Part shown: positions 34,472 through 42,747 of the stretch, piece after piece
How the letters are laid out: each line of letters starts with the position of its first letter
Position numbering within the stretch: position 1 is the first letter of the stretch
Source: Selenomonadales bacterium
GTDB lineage: Bacteria > Bacillota > Negativicutes > Sporomusales > UBA7701
Reading direction: 5' to 3'
DNA length: 64,000 bases
Assembly: GCA_018434945.1 (NCBI GenBank)
Contig: JAHDOI010000035.1
Coordinates: 1 to 64,000, forward strand
Notes under the pieces: model-generated
Database searches by the model: none
What the model was told of the DNA's origin: nothing
The model's input: only the letters and a program-made list of their open reading frames with translations
Translations under genes and position numbers: made by a program

Positions 34472-35458
34472 TTAGAGCCGCATGGCGGCGCGGACTTCCT
34501 CCATGGTGGCGGCGGCGACCTTGCGAGCCCGTTCGGCGCCGTGGACGAGGATTTCCCGAACCCGGCCCGGGTTGGCTTCAAGGACGGAGCGCCTGGCATG
34601 GATGTCGGCCAGGCTGGCGGACATCCTTTCGGCGAGGAGCTTTTTGCAGTCGACGCAGCCGATGCAGGCGGTGCGGCATTTGCCGCCGATGTCTTCGAGC
34701 TCTTCTTTGTTGAAGAGTTTATGGAATGTATAGACGGTACAGACCGAGGGATCGCCGGCGTCTGTCTTCTTAACGCGCTGCGGGTCGGTGATCATCATCC
34801 TGACTCTGGCTTTGAGTTCTTCCGGCGGCGCCGCATAGGGGATCTCGTTACCATAGGATTTGCTCATTTTGCGGCCGTCGATGCCGGGCAGCACGGCTGC
34901 CTGGCTGAGTCTGACCTGGGGCTCGGGGAAGACAGGGCCGTAGAAGCCGTTGAAGCGGCGGACGATTTCCCGCGCAAGTTCGACATGGGGGATCTGGTCT
35001 TCGCCTACGGGCACGGTGTCGGCTTTGTAGAGGATAATGTCGGCCGTCTGCAGTTCGGGATAGCCGAGGAAGCCGTAGGTGTTGATTTCTTTGCCGATCG
35101 CGCCGAGCTGCTGGAGCTTGTCCTTATAGCTGGGCACCCTCTCCAGCCAGGCGAGGGGCGTGATCATGGAGAGGAGCAGGTGGAGCTCGGCGTGCTCTTT
35201 GACGTGGGACTGGACAAATATGATGTTCCGTTCGGGGTCGAGGCCGCCGCTGAGCCAGTCGAGGGCCATTTCATGTATGTTCTCGGGGATTTTGCTGGTG
35301 TCCTCGTACATCGAGGTTAGTGCGTGCCAGTCGACGATGGAAAAAACGCAGTCGTAGTCGTACTGGAGTTTGACCCAGTTTTCCAAGGCCCCGAGGTAAT
35401 TGCCGAGGTGAAATTTGCCGGACGGCTGCATGCCGCTGAAGATACGACCTTTGCTCAT
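34472..35458 (-). CDS. trpS: Tryptophanyl-tRNA synthetase
   Basis: Charges tRNA-Trp. The 328-residue class I synthetase has the HIGH-equivalent SGKFHLGNYLGAL at the N-terminus, GEDQIPHVELAREI and the KMSKSYGN signature near residue 190. Length is normal. No T-box leader is visible upstream, where the site-2 protease gene ends 16 bases away. Confidence 0.97.
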   Translation of the reverse strand: MSKGRIFSGMQPSGKFHLGNYLGALENWVKLQYDYDCVFSIVDWHALTSMYEDTSKIPENIHEMALDWLSGGLDPERNIIFVQSHVKEHAELHLLLSMITPLAWLERVPSYKDKLQQLGAIGKEINTYGFLGYPELQTADIILYKADTVPVGEDQIPHVELAREIVRRFNGFYGPVFPEPQVRLSQAAVLPGIDGRKMSKSYGNEIPYAAPPEELKARVRMMITDPQRVKKTDAGDPSVCTVYTFHKLFNKEELEDIGGKCRTACIGCVDCKKLLAERMSASLADIHARRSVLEANPGRVREILVHGAERARKVAAATMEEVRAAMRL

Positions 35459-35474
35459 GGTTTCGTTGTTCCTC

Positions 35475-36095
35475 CTATACGATAAGCGCTACGATGCCGG
35501 TGATTATGCTGCTGAGGAAGGCCTGGACGGGGTAGATGACCGCGCCGATGACTTTAAGGTAGACGAGCGCCATGAGGATGAACGGCCCGTAGGGGGCGAT
35601 GCGTTCGAAGGCGTCGGCCTGGCGCGGCGGCAGAAAGCTGGAGATTATCTGCGAGCCGTCGAGCGGCGGCACGGGGATGAGGTTAAAGACGGCCAGGATA
35701 AGGTTGTAGGTGAATGTCCACTGGATTACTTTGAAAATCTCGGGGTTGCCGAGGTGCAGTTTGGCGACGACGCTGAAGACGAGGGCGCTGACGAATGCCA
35801 TCGCGAGGTTTGCCCCCGGTCCGGCCAGAGACACGCTCAGGACGCCCCAGCGGCCGTTGCTGAGGTTGAAGGGGTTGATGGGGACTGGCTTGGCCCAGCC
35901 GAAGCTGAACAGCCAGAGCATTATGAGGCCGATGGGATCGAGGTGGGGAATGGGGTTGAGCGTCAGGCGGCCTGCGTAGCGCGGCGTTGGGTCGCCGAGT
36001 GATACGGCGGCGCGGGCGTGGGCATATTCGTGCACAGTGAGGGCTATGAGCAGGGCGGGGATGCGGAATACCATATCAGGGTCAAAACCAAACAC
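35475..36095 (-). CDS. Site-2 protease family (M50) membrane metalloprotease
   Basis: The 206-residue membrane protein has the zinc motif TVHEYAHA (HExxH) near residue 22 and the third-ligand motif NLIPVPPLDGS near 142, with about five membrane segments. It is the short YwhC-like type without PDZ domain. Substrate unknown. The GTG at 36095 follows AAGGAGGATAATTA. It precedes trpS and scpAB, an order seen in other Firmicutes. Confidence 0.92.
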   Translation of the reverse strand: MFGFDPDMVFRIPALLIALTVHEYAHARAAVSLGDPTPRYAGRLTLNPIPHLDPIGLIMLWLFSFGWAKPVPINPFNLSNGRWGVLSVSLAGPGANLAMAFVSALVFSVVAKLHLGNPEIFKVIQWTFTYNLILAVFNLIPVPPLDGSQIISSFLPPRQADAFERIAPYGPFILMALVYLKVIGAVIYPVQAFLSSIITGIVALIV

Positions 36096-36130
36096 TAATT
36101 ATCCTCCTTATACGGCTTTGCCGCATCTGG

Positions 36131-37216
36131 TCAGGTTTCGCCGCCCGGTTCCCGGGACAGTCTCATTCTGGCCAGCGCTTTCTGCAGTCGCAACCGTTCC
36201 TCTTCATTTTGGCATATTATCCATAGATAGGCAAGCGCCGCGGGGGGAATATCTCTGAGCAAGGCGCGCAATCGGGCGTCGGTGCCGGGCGCGGCGAGCA
36301 GTCTGCGGATGGCGTATAGCCTCCCCGGCGGGCTGCAGGCGCTTTCGCACTTGAGCCAAAAGCCGGCGCGGCCGCCGATTATCAGGGCCGCGACCGCCTC
36401 GCGGTCGAAAGAGAGGCCGCTGCGCCCCAGGCAGACGGAGGCGGTGTCGATATTCTCCAGGGCGGCGATTTTCGCGCCTGACAGCACGGTAGCGAAAAGG
36501 GGCCGGAACATCCCCCAGTCGTCGAGACTGCGAAACAGCCCGGGCCAGTCGTTTTCCCTGAAAAGCAGCCTTATTTCCCGCCCCAGGCGGTGGGAACCGA
36601 CGGTCAGCCAATTGCGGCCGCGGACGGCTTCCCGCAGGCGGTCGGCGGTAGCTGCGGCGAGGGAAAAACGCAGCCGGTGCGCGAGACGGACGGCGCGCAG
36701 CATCCTGGTGGGGTCGTCGCTGAAACTCCGCGGGTGAAGGATGCGGATGAGTCTTTCGCAAAGGTCCTGCCGGCCTCCAACTTCGTCGATCAGAATGCCG
36801 AAGTTCTCAGGGACGAGGCCGAGGGCGATCGCGTTGACGGTGAAGTCGCGCCGCCACAGATCGACGGCCAATGTGCCGGGGCTTACATCCGGCAGTGCGC
36901 CGGGATGGGGATAGCTCTCCGACCTTGCCATCGCCAGGTCGATACGGGTGTCGCCCACCATCAGGACGGCTGTGCCGAAGCGGGAGGTTTTGGCCACGGC
37001 ACCGCCCAGGCGACCGGCCAGGAGGCTGGCACAGGCGATGGCGTCGCCTTCGACGACGATGTCGATGTCCTGGCTTATTATGCCCAGCAGCAGGTCGCGG
37101 ACAAACCCGCCCACGACCGCTGTCCGGAAGCCGGCTTCGGCGGCATGCCTGCCGACGGCGGCCAGGAGGGGCGCCTTGGGATGGCCTGCGAGCAGCGCAG
37201 CAGGGTCGTTGTTCAT
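36131..37216 (-). CDS. CCA tRNA nucleotidyltransferase / poly(A) polymerase family
   Basis: The 361-residue class II nucleotidyltransferase has GFRTAVVGGFVRDLLLG, DIDIVVEGD (metal-binding aspartates), LAVDLWRRDFTVNAIAL and DDPTRMLRAVRLAHRLRF, the head and neck motifs of CCA-adding enzymes. It is shorter than many full CCA enzymes and the C-terminal body is poorly conserved, so CCA-adding, A-adding or another specificity cannot be separated by eye. ATG 37216 follows GGGGGAG. The following gap holds the lysA terminator region. Confidence 0.88.
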   Translation of the reverse strand: MNNDPAALLAGHPKAPLLAAVGRHAAEAGFRTAVVGGFVRDLLLGIISQDIDIVVEGDAIACASLLAGRLGGAVAKTSRFGTAVLMVGDTRIDLAMARSESYPHPGALPDVSPGTLAVDLWRRDFTVNAIALGLVPENFGILIDEVGGRQDLCERLIRILHPRSFSDDPTRMLRAVRLAHRLRFSLAAATADRLREAVRGRNWLTVGSHRLGREIRLLFRENDWPGLFRSLDDWGMFRPLFATVLSGAKIAALENIDTASVCLGRSGLSFDREAVAALIIGGRAGFWLKCESACSPPGRLYAIRRLLAAPGTDARLRALLRDIPPAALAYLWIICQNEEERLRLQKALARMRLSREPGGET

Positions 37217-37287
37217 GGTGCCGCTCCCCCCGGTTTCAAACTTCATACTAAATTATACTAGAAAAAACCCCTGATGCAAAATGTGAG

Positions 37288-37308
37288 GACCCGGCACAGG
37301 CCGGGTCC
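37288..37308 (-). terminator. Hairpin after lysA
   Basis: GACCCGGC/GCCGGGTC stem about 50 bases beyond the lysA stop. The T-run (GGGGTTTTTT) comes about 20 bases later on the minus strand, so termination efficiency is uncertain. Confidence 0.5.
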
Positions 37309-37321
37309 CTTCAAACTAGGT

Positions 37322-37356
37322 TCAGGATGGTGAGAAAGGGCCTTTATCGCCAGACT
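37322..37356. repeat. Collapsed remnant of the structured repeat
   Basis: TGGTGAGAAAGG is joined directly to GCCTTTATCG and CCA. These are the two distal ends of repeat copy 2 (30255-30248 and 30157-30147 read on the minus strand) with the roughly 90-base core missing. TCAG/CTGA arms (37322-37325, 37353-37356) still pair. It ends three bases before the lysA stop codon. Confidence 0.6.
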
Positions 37357-37358
37357 GA

Positions 37359-38693
37359 TTAGGCCAGGCAGGCGACTTTGCTCTGCATCCGTTCCGGAAC
37401 GATGTCGTTGCGGACGAGGTCTTCGTAGCTTTCCCGTCTGACGACGAGTTCGGCCTTGCCGCCGCAGGCGAAGACGACGGCCGGTCGCCGGTTGCGGTTG
37501 TAGTTGCTGGCCATGGAGTAGTTGTAGGCGCCGGTGGAGGACACGGCGAGGATGTCGCCGGGGACGGCCGGCGGAAGCTCGATGTCCCAGATGAGCATGT
37601 CGCCCGATTCGCAGCATTTGCCGGCGATGGAGACCGTCTCTTCGCCGGGAACGTTCATCTTGTTGGCGAGGACGGCTTCGTATTTGGCCTGGTAGAGGGC
37701 GGGACGGGGGTTGTCGGTCATGCCGCCGTCGACGGCCACGTATTTGCGAATCCCGGGGATGTCTTTGACCGAGCCGACGGTGTAGAGGGTGACGCCGGCT
37801 TCGCCGACGATCGACCGGCCGGGCTCGACGATAATCTTCGGCAGGGGCAGGTCGAAAGAAGCCGCTGTCTCGCGCACCGTTTTGGTCATGAGGGCGACGA
37901 GGTCGCTGATCGGCTGGGGGGTGTCGCCTTCGGTGTAGTAAATGCCCAATCCGCCGCCGAGGTTGAGTTCTTCGCAGGCGTAGCCGGTTTTGGTTTTGAT
38001 TTCTTTAACAAAGGACATCATAGTGGCGGCCGCTTCTTTGTAGGAGTTGAGGTCGAATATCTGCGAGCCGATGTGGCAGTGGATGCCTTTGAATTCGAGG
38101 TTTTTCATGCCGAGGGCCTTTTCGACTCCCATGAGGGCCTGGCCGTTGGCGATGGCGAGACCGAATTTGGAATCGATCATGCCGGTTTTGATGTAGTGAT
38201 GGGTGTGGGCGTCGATGCCCGGCGATACTCTGATGAGGATTTTGGCTTTTATTTTGCGCTGGCGGGCGAGTTCGTTCAGGAGGTCCATCTCACAGAAATT
38301 GTCTACGACGTAGCGGCCGACACGGGCCTCGAGGGCCATTTCCAGTTCCTCGGGCGATTTGTTGTTGCCGTGGAAGTAGATGCGTCCCGCGGGGAACCCG
38401 CTGGCCAGGGCGGTGTAGAGTTCGCCGCCGGAGACGACGTCGAGCCCCATGCCTTCTTCGGCCACCAACCGGCACATGGCCATGGTTGAGAAGACTTTGC
38501 TGGCGTATATCACTTCCGCGTTCGGGTAGTGTTTCTGGAAGGATTCGACATAGGCGCGGCAATTTTCGCGAAGCAGGGCTTCGTCCATGACGTACAGGGG
38601 TGTGCCGAACTGGCGGGCCAGTTCCACCGTGTCGCAGCCGCCGATTTCCAGATGGCCGGCCTGGTTGATGCGCATGGTGCCGTGAAGGTTCAT
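37359..38693 (-). CDS. lysA: Diaminopimelate decarboxylase
   Basis: LysA makes L-lysine from meso-diaminopimelate with PLP. The 444-residue protein has EVIYASKVFST (the PLP lysine), FHGNNKSPEELE, HCHIGSQI, LNLGGGLGIYY, EPGRSIVGEAG and the catalytic CCESGD. ATG 38693 (MNLHGTMRINQAGHLEIGG) follows AAAGGAGAATCCCC; the frame is open upstream through the riboswitch but that is leader RNA. It appears monocistronic and is controlled by the lysine riboswitch. Confidence 0.96.
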   Translation of the reverse strand: MNLHGTMRINQAGHLEIGGCDTVELARQFGTPLYVMDEALLRENCRAYVESFQKHYPNAEVIYASKVFSTMAMCRLVAEEGMGLDVVSGGELYTALASGFPAGRIYFHGNNKSPEELEMALEARVGRYVVDNFCEMDLLNELARQRKIKAKILIRVSPGIDAHTHHYIKTGMIDSKFGLAIANGQALMGVEKALGMKNLEFKGIHCHIGSQIFDLNSYKEAAATMMSFVKEIKTKTGYACEELNLGGGLGIYYTEGDTPQPISDLVALMTKTVRETAASFDLPLPKIIVEPGRSIVGEAGVTLYTVGSVKDIPGIRKYVAVDGGMTDNPRPALYQAKYEAVLANKMNVPGEETVSIAGKCCESGDMLIWDIELPPAVPGDILAVSSTGAYNYSMASNYNRNRRPAVVFACGGKAELVVRRESYEDLVRNDIVPERMQSKVACLA

Positions 38694-38739
38694 GGGGATT
38701 CTCCTTTCGGTGTTGACGATATTAGCGGATACAGAATAC

Positions 38740-38770
38740 AAAAAACGGTTGCGAGCTACCTCACAACCGC
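38740..38770 (-). terminator. Riboswitch-controlled terminator of lysA
   Basis: A 10-bp stem (CGGTTGTGAG/CTCGCAACCG) with a four-base loop is followed by a six-T run, 50 bases before the lysA ATG and 30 bases after the aptamer. This is the expected expression platform for transcriptional attenuation by lysine. Confidence 0.9.
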
Positions 38771-38799
38771 GTGTCTTTATAGTAAAGACATTTCTGCCG

Positions 38800-38977
38800 G
38801 TGAGATAGCGCTCCACCCGGCGCGGATACGCCGGATGACAGTCTTGTGCTTGTTCAGCCACAAGCCCAGCCGGGTTTCCTGCCTTAAAAAACCGGCTTCG
38901 GCGGGTATTCCTTTCCCTGAGGCTCATCGCTTCGGCAAGCTCGCCCCAGGTACTGATAATAGCCCGCGCCTCTATAC
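38800..38977 (-). ncRNA. Lysine riboswitch (L box)
   Basis: The lysA leader matches the L-box core: ATAGAGGCGCG at the 5' side (near 38977), AGTA, GCTTGCCGAAGCG, GACTGTCATCC and GGAGCGCTATCTC at the 3' side (38802-38813). These occur in the same order as in the Bacillus lysC leader. When lysine is bound, the downstream terminator (38740-38770) should form and lysA should be off. The hairpin at 38772-38790 may belong to the alternative fold. Confidence 0.93.
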
Positions 38978-39000
38978 AACACGGGTATTTAATTGGTTAC

Positions 39001-39029
39001 ATTTTAGTATATACAACGGGCGGTGTCAA
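39001..39029 (-). promoter_or_regulatory. Sigma-A promoter of the lysA leader
   Basis: A perfect TTGACA (39024-39029), 17-base spacer and TAAAAT (39001-39006) on the minus strand place the transcription start about 15-20 bases before the riboswitch. Confidence 0.85.
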
Positions 39030-39093
39030 TATCCCCGGGCGAGGAATAAAGTCTGCGGCCGACGTACAAGCTATGGGAAAAGGAGGGTTGCTT

Positions 39094-39834
39094 TTGCGGC
39101 ATTGTAAGACTTTCGCAGCGTTGGCCGCGGCCGCGCTTTTCGCCGCCGTGCTGGCCGGCTGCGGCCTCATGGGACCGGCGAAGAAGCCGGAAATCGGTCC
39201 GGCCGGAAAACCGGGAGACGCCAAACCCAACCCGCCCGTGATGGAACGCTTCGTATCCGCCCCCGCCCTGCTTTACGATCTGGAAGCGATCGCCGGCACG
39301 GTTTTCGAAGGCATCAACAAGGAAAACTGGCAGCAGGCCGAGGCGGGGCTCTATAACCTCCAGGCCACCTGGCAGCAAACCAAGGAGGCGGTGGGCGACA
39401 AGAAGGGCGTGAAGGATGCCGATGAGGCGGCCGGCAAACTGGCGACAAGTGTGATGGACAAGAAGATAACCGCTTCGTATGAGAATCTGAACAAGTTCAT
39501 GGGCGGCGTGAGCGACATCGGCAAGTCGTATAAGCTGTCACCCGTGGCGGATCTGATCGCAGTCGGCAATGCCGTCCGCAGCGTGAGCTTTTATGTGGCG
39601 GACAAGAATTGGAGCAAGGCGGCGTCGAAGGTCAAAGGACTGGAGGATACCTGGAACAACGCCAAGCCGACGATGGAGCAGCTGGGTGTGTTCGGCCCGG
39701 TGACGACAACGCATGCCCACGTGAAGCAGCTCAAGGATGCCGTCAACGCAGAGAATCAGGGCGCGGCCGAGGAACAGGTGACCAGTCTGAACGAGAGTCT
39801 GGGCAAAATTCGCGAGTATTATCGCGGTAAGTGA
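39094..39834 (+). CDS. Unknown lipoprotein, mostly helical
   Basis: From the TTG at 39094, seven bases after AGGAGG, the 246-residue product has a signal peptide (RHCKTFAALAAAALFAAVLAGC) with a clear LAGC lipobox. A proline-rich linker and an alpha-helical domain with two repeated segments follow (about residues 55-130 and 145-240, with similar NKENWQQAEAGLYNLQATWQ and DKNWSKAASKVKGLEDTWNN stretches). I do not recognise the family. An ATG at 39073 lies before the ribosome site and is unlikely. It is convergent with the spoVA cluster. Confidence 0.8.
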   Translation: MRHCKTFAALAAAALFAAVLAGCGLMGPAKKPEIGPAGKPGDAKPNPPVMERFVSAPALLYDLEAIAGTVFEGINKENWQQAEAGLYNLQATWQQTKEAVGDKKGVKDADEAAGKLATSVMDKKITASYENLNKFMGGVSDIGKSYKLSPVADLIAVGNAVRSVSFYVADKNWSKAASKVKGLEDTWNNAKPTMEQLGVFGPVTTTHAHVKQLKDAVNAENQGAAEEQVTSLNESLGKIREYYRGK

Positions 39835-39865
39835 AAGAAACCCGCCGTCGGCGGGTTTCTTTCAC
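39831..39865. terminator. Bidirectional terminator containing two stop codons
   Basis: A perfect 16-bp stem (GTGAAAGAAACCCGCC/GGCGGGTTTCTTTCAC) with a three-base loop. The lipoprotein TGA (39832-39834) lies in one arm and the spoVAF stop (39862-39864) in the other, so one hairpin ends both converging genes. Confidence 0.9.
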
Positions 39866-41379
39866 TTTTCATCCCCGTTGTTTTTTTTCGGACCGCCCTG
39901 TTTCCCTTGCCTGTTGTCTTCGAGACGGTCGGGGTCCTGGGGTTTTAGCACCGCCGGTCTGAGCAGTTTGCTGGGGAGCGGCAGCCTGAAGATGACATCT
40001 TTCATGGCTTTGTAGTTGAAGGGCATGGCCGGCCACAGGTATGGCACGCCGAAGGATTTCGTCATCGCGGCGACGATCAGGACGAAGGCCAGTCCGGCGA
40101 GCAGGCCGGGAAGCTTGAAGGCGATGACGAACACCAGGAGGAGGATGCGGAACAGCCTGACGGCCATAGCCAGTTCGAAGCTGGGAGTGGCGAAGGTACC
40201 GACGGTGGCTACCGCGATGTAGAAGATGGCCTCATTGCCGAACAGTCCGACGCGGCTGGCAAACTCGCCGAGCATGAAGGCGCCGATGAAGCCTAGGGCT
40301 GTGGCCTGGGCCGAGGGCACGTGGACGGTGGCCATCCGCACCATCTCGACGCCGAATTCAGCCAGAAGGAACTGGATGCCGAGGGGGATTATTCCTGGGT
40401 CGCGCGGGCCCAGGAAGGCGAGTGTTTCCGGCAGCAGCCGCGGCTGGAGGGCGAAAGCGAGCCACAGGGGCGGCAGCAGCAGTGACAGCAGCACCGCCCC
40501 CAGGCGGACCATGCGCAGGAATGTGCCGGCGGTCATGTTCTGGCGAAATTCCTCGACATGCTGGACGTGATGCCAGAAGGTGGTGGGCAGGATAATGATG
40601 CTGGGCGATGTGTCCACTACCAGGCAGATGTGGCCTTCGAGGAGGTGTACGGCGGCGACGTCGGGGCGTTCGGTGTAACGGACCTTTGGCAGGGGGTTCC
40701 ATTTGCTGCCCAGGGTGATGAATTCCTCGACAGCCTTTTCCGCCATCGGCACACCGTCGATGGCGATGTCATTCAGTCTTTTCTTGACGGTTTCCACCAG
40801 CCCTGGATTGGTGATATCCTTGATGTAGCAGATGGCGACGTCGGTTTTGGAACGGGCGCCTATTTTGACGATTTCGAAGCGGAGATTGGCGTCGCGAAGA
40901 CGGCGGCGGATGAGGGCGGTGTTGAAGGGGATTGTTTCGACGAAGGAGTCGCGCGAACCTCTGGTGACTTTCTCGATGTTGGATTCAGCCGGCGAGCGCA
41001 CGGGGTATGCCCTTGCGTCGACGACGATGACCTGTTCCTCACCCTCGATGAAGAGCAGCATTTCACCCGAGAGCATGCTGACGAGCGCGTCGTTCATGTT
41101 GTCGATGAGTTTGACCTGGGAATGCGGCAGCCGCTGGTAAAAGACTTTATTGAGGGTGTTGATGCTGAGTTCTTCAGGGTGGCAATTCATGACGGCCTGG
41201 TATACGTTCGTGAGGACGACATCGTTGGTCATGCCGTTGATGGAGAATGTGGCCGCACGCCGCCTGCCGATCTTGAATTCACGGAAGACGACGTCGAAGG
41301 TTTCGCCGACACCGAGGAGGTCTTTAAGGTAGTTTGTGTTTTTGTCGATATCGCTTTCGATTTTACGTACTTCTTGCAT
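39862..41379 (-). CDS. spoVAF: Stage V sporulation protein AF (GerA-family)
   Basis: SpoVAF belongs to the GerA family and sits in the spore inner membrane. The 505-residue protein has the soluble N-terminal domain (NYLKDLLGVGETFDVVFREFKIG, VRSPAESNIEKVTRGSRDSFVE) and a C-terminal multi-pass region from about residue 290 (LRMVRLGAVLLSLLLPPLW). The tail is hydrophilic (KQGGPKKNNGDEK). The ATG at 41379 follows GGAGTGG. It is the last gene of the spoVA cluster and overlaps the spoVAE gene. Confidence 0.92.
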   Translation of the reverse strand: MQEVRKIESDIDKNTNYLKDLLGVGETFDVVFREFKIGRRRAATFSINGMTNDVVLTNVYQAVMNCHPEELSINTLNKVFYQRLPHSQVKLIDNMNDALVSMLSGEMLLFIEGEEQVIVVDARAYPVRSPAESNIEKVTRGSRDSFVETIPFNTALIRRRLRDANLRFEIVKIGARSKTDVAICYIKDITNPGLVETVKKRLNDIAIDGVPMAEKAVEEFITLGSKWNPLPKVRYTERPDVAAVHLLEGHICLVVDTSPSIIILPTTFWHHVQHVEEFRQNMTAGTFLRMVRLGAVLLSLLLPPLWLAFALQPRLLPETLAFLGPRDPGIIPLGIQFLLAEFGVEMVRMATVHVPSAQATALGFIGAFMLGEFASRVGLFGNEAIFYIAVATVGTFATPSFELAMAVRLFRILLLVFVIAFKLPGLLAGLAFVLIVAAMTKSFGVPYLWPAMPFNYKAMKDVIFRLPLPSKLLRPAVLKPQDPDRLEDNRQGKQGGPKKNNGDEK

Positions 41380-41953
41380 TGCTGACGCCACTCCGTTTCA
41401 ATATCTCCTCGATCGCTTTGCGGGTGACCGTCGCCCCGCGTCTGATGTCGTCAGCCTTGTCCATCTTGCCGATGTCGCCTACACCGATGATGACCGGTAT
41501 TTCAACATCGTTGAGCACATCGACGGTGTCGCCGTTGACGATTGTCCGGTCGCGGCCGGTCACTTTTTCCTGGCCGTATTTGTCGACGGCATTATCCACC
41601 ACTTGACCTTCGCCGCTGATGCAGGCGTCGGCGGCAACGCCCTGGATACCGGTGGTGTTAGAGGCAACCGCCACAGCACCGAGAACCTCGATGTCCGGAT
41701 GGGAGGCTACGTACTCCATGGCCGTTTCCCCTTTCCCTTTGTCGCGGCGGCCGCGGTCGTCGAACATGACCAACACAGGGTCGTGGGGAACTGTTTTGAC
41801 CAGATCGACGATCTCCCGACCGCTTATCGGGGTAGGGTTGCCGCCTGAGGCGGATATACACCGCAGCCCCAGTTCGGCGGCGATGCTTTCCACTACGTGC
41901 TGGGCGCAACGGTCGCCGTCGGTGACGATTACTATCCTTACTTTTTCAGCCAA
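41363..41953 (-). CDS. spoVAE: Stage V sporulation protein AE (SpoVAEA type)
   Basis: The 196-residue soluble protein has KVRIVIVTDGDRCAQHVVE, ISASGGNPTPISGREIV, VLVMFDDRGRRDKGKGE and EVLGAVAVASNT, which identify the AE (AEA) protein of the spoVA operon. The SpoVA proteins handle dipicolinic acid uptake and release. The start is TTG 41953, seven bases after GAGGTG. It overlaps the spoVAF coding region at its 3' end. Confidence 0.9.
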   Translation of the reverse strand: MAEKVRIVIVTDGDRCAQHVVESIAAELGLRCISASGGNPTPISGREIVDLVKTVPHDPVLVMFDDRGRRDKGKGETAMEYVASHPDIEVLGAVAVASNTTGIQGVAADACISGEGQVVDNAVDKYGQEKVTGRDRTIVNGDTVDVLNDVEIPVIIGVGDIGKMDKADDIRRGATVTRKAIEEILKRSGVSNARST

Positions 41954-41962
41954 ATTTTCACC

Positions 41963-42730
41963 TCATGTCTGGCGCGAGCTATTTTCCTGACCGAGCAGGT
42001 TGCTTATCTTGTCGGCCAGTTTTTCGCTCTCGCTGATGACTTGTTTCAGTTTTGCCAGGCTGGCTTCTAGTTCGTTGGCGAGTTCGTACTGGGCACGGGC
42101 AAGCGCCTGGGCGGCCGTCTGTGCCGCGGAGGATGTATTTTCGCCTGCGGTCTGTCCTTCTGCCTTATTATCGCTATCGGGGCCTGATTGCGGCTGACCG
42201 CCGCCGTCCGGCTGGGCACCGCCGGCCATCTGCTGGGCGCCATCTTCCTGCCGGTTGCCAGCGCTCTTTTTACCCTCATTTTTACCATCGGCCAGCAGCT
42301 GGCTGAAGATCGCGCTTAGTTCTGGCTGCCCTTCTTTTCCCTGGCCGTTTCCCGGCGTCGGCTGCTCAGCCTGTTTCTGGCCGCCTCTTTGCGTCTGCTG
42401 TCCACCTTGCTGCCTGCTGTTTCCTTGTGCCTGCGGTCCCGCCTGTTCCTGCCCGCCGGGACGCTGCACGGCGGTCGACGCATTTTGCAGCTGCGCCAAT
42501 TGGCTGCTGATTTTCTCCAGCATTGCGAGCATTTCCCGGTTTGGCCCAACATCGGTCCCGCCTGTTATCCTGGCCTGAGCTTCGACAAACCCCTTGGCCA
42601 TGTCTGCTATCAGGCTGTCGGTGTTTTGCCTGTGGTCGGCGACCTGGTTCGAGTCACCTTCATCGCGTCCGTATTCTTCATCCCGGCGACGTCCGTATTG
42701 GCTGCCGGACCTCCTTGCCGTATTTCTCAT
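41963..42730 (-). CDS. Gln/Gly-rich disordered protein inside the spoVA cluster
   Basis: I do not recognise this 255-residue protein. The N-terminus is basic (RRSGSQYGRRRDEEYGRD), followed by a helical stretch (EMLAMLEKISSQLAQLQNA), a long low-complexity region rich in Gln, Gly and Pro (about residues 85-190), and a C-terminal coiled-coil-like helix (ELANELEASLAKLKQVISES). It has no membrane segment. ATG 42730 follows GGGGAGATG. It is co-oriented and tightly packed between spoVA genes, so a spore role is likely, but it is not one of the standard SpoVA proteins. Confidence 0.75.
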   Translation of the reverse strand: MRNTARRSGSQYGRRRDEEYGRDEGDSNQVADHRQNTDSLIADMAKGFVEAQARITGGTDVGPNREMLAMLEKISSQLAQLQNASTAVQRPGGQEQAGPQAQGNSRQQGGQQTQRGGQKQAEQPTPGNGQGKEGQPELSAIFSQLLADGKNEGKKSAGNRQEDGAQQMAGGAQPDGGGQPQSGPDSDNKAEGQTAGENTSSAAQTAAQALARAQYELANELEASLAKLKQVISESEKLADKISNLLGQENSSRQT

Positions 42731-42747
42731 GATACATCTCCCCGTAT

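Noticed and set aside
38694..38927. N-terminal extension of lysA
   Set aside because: This part is the lysine riboswitch and its terminator; translation starts after AAAGGAGA at 38693.
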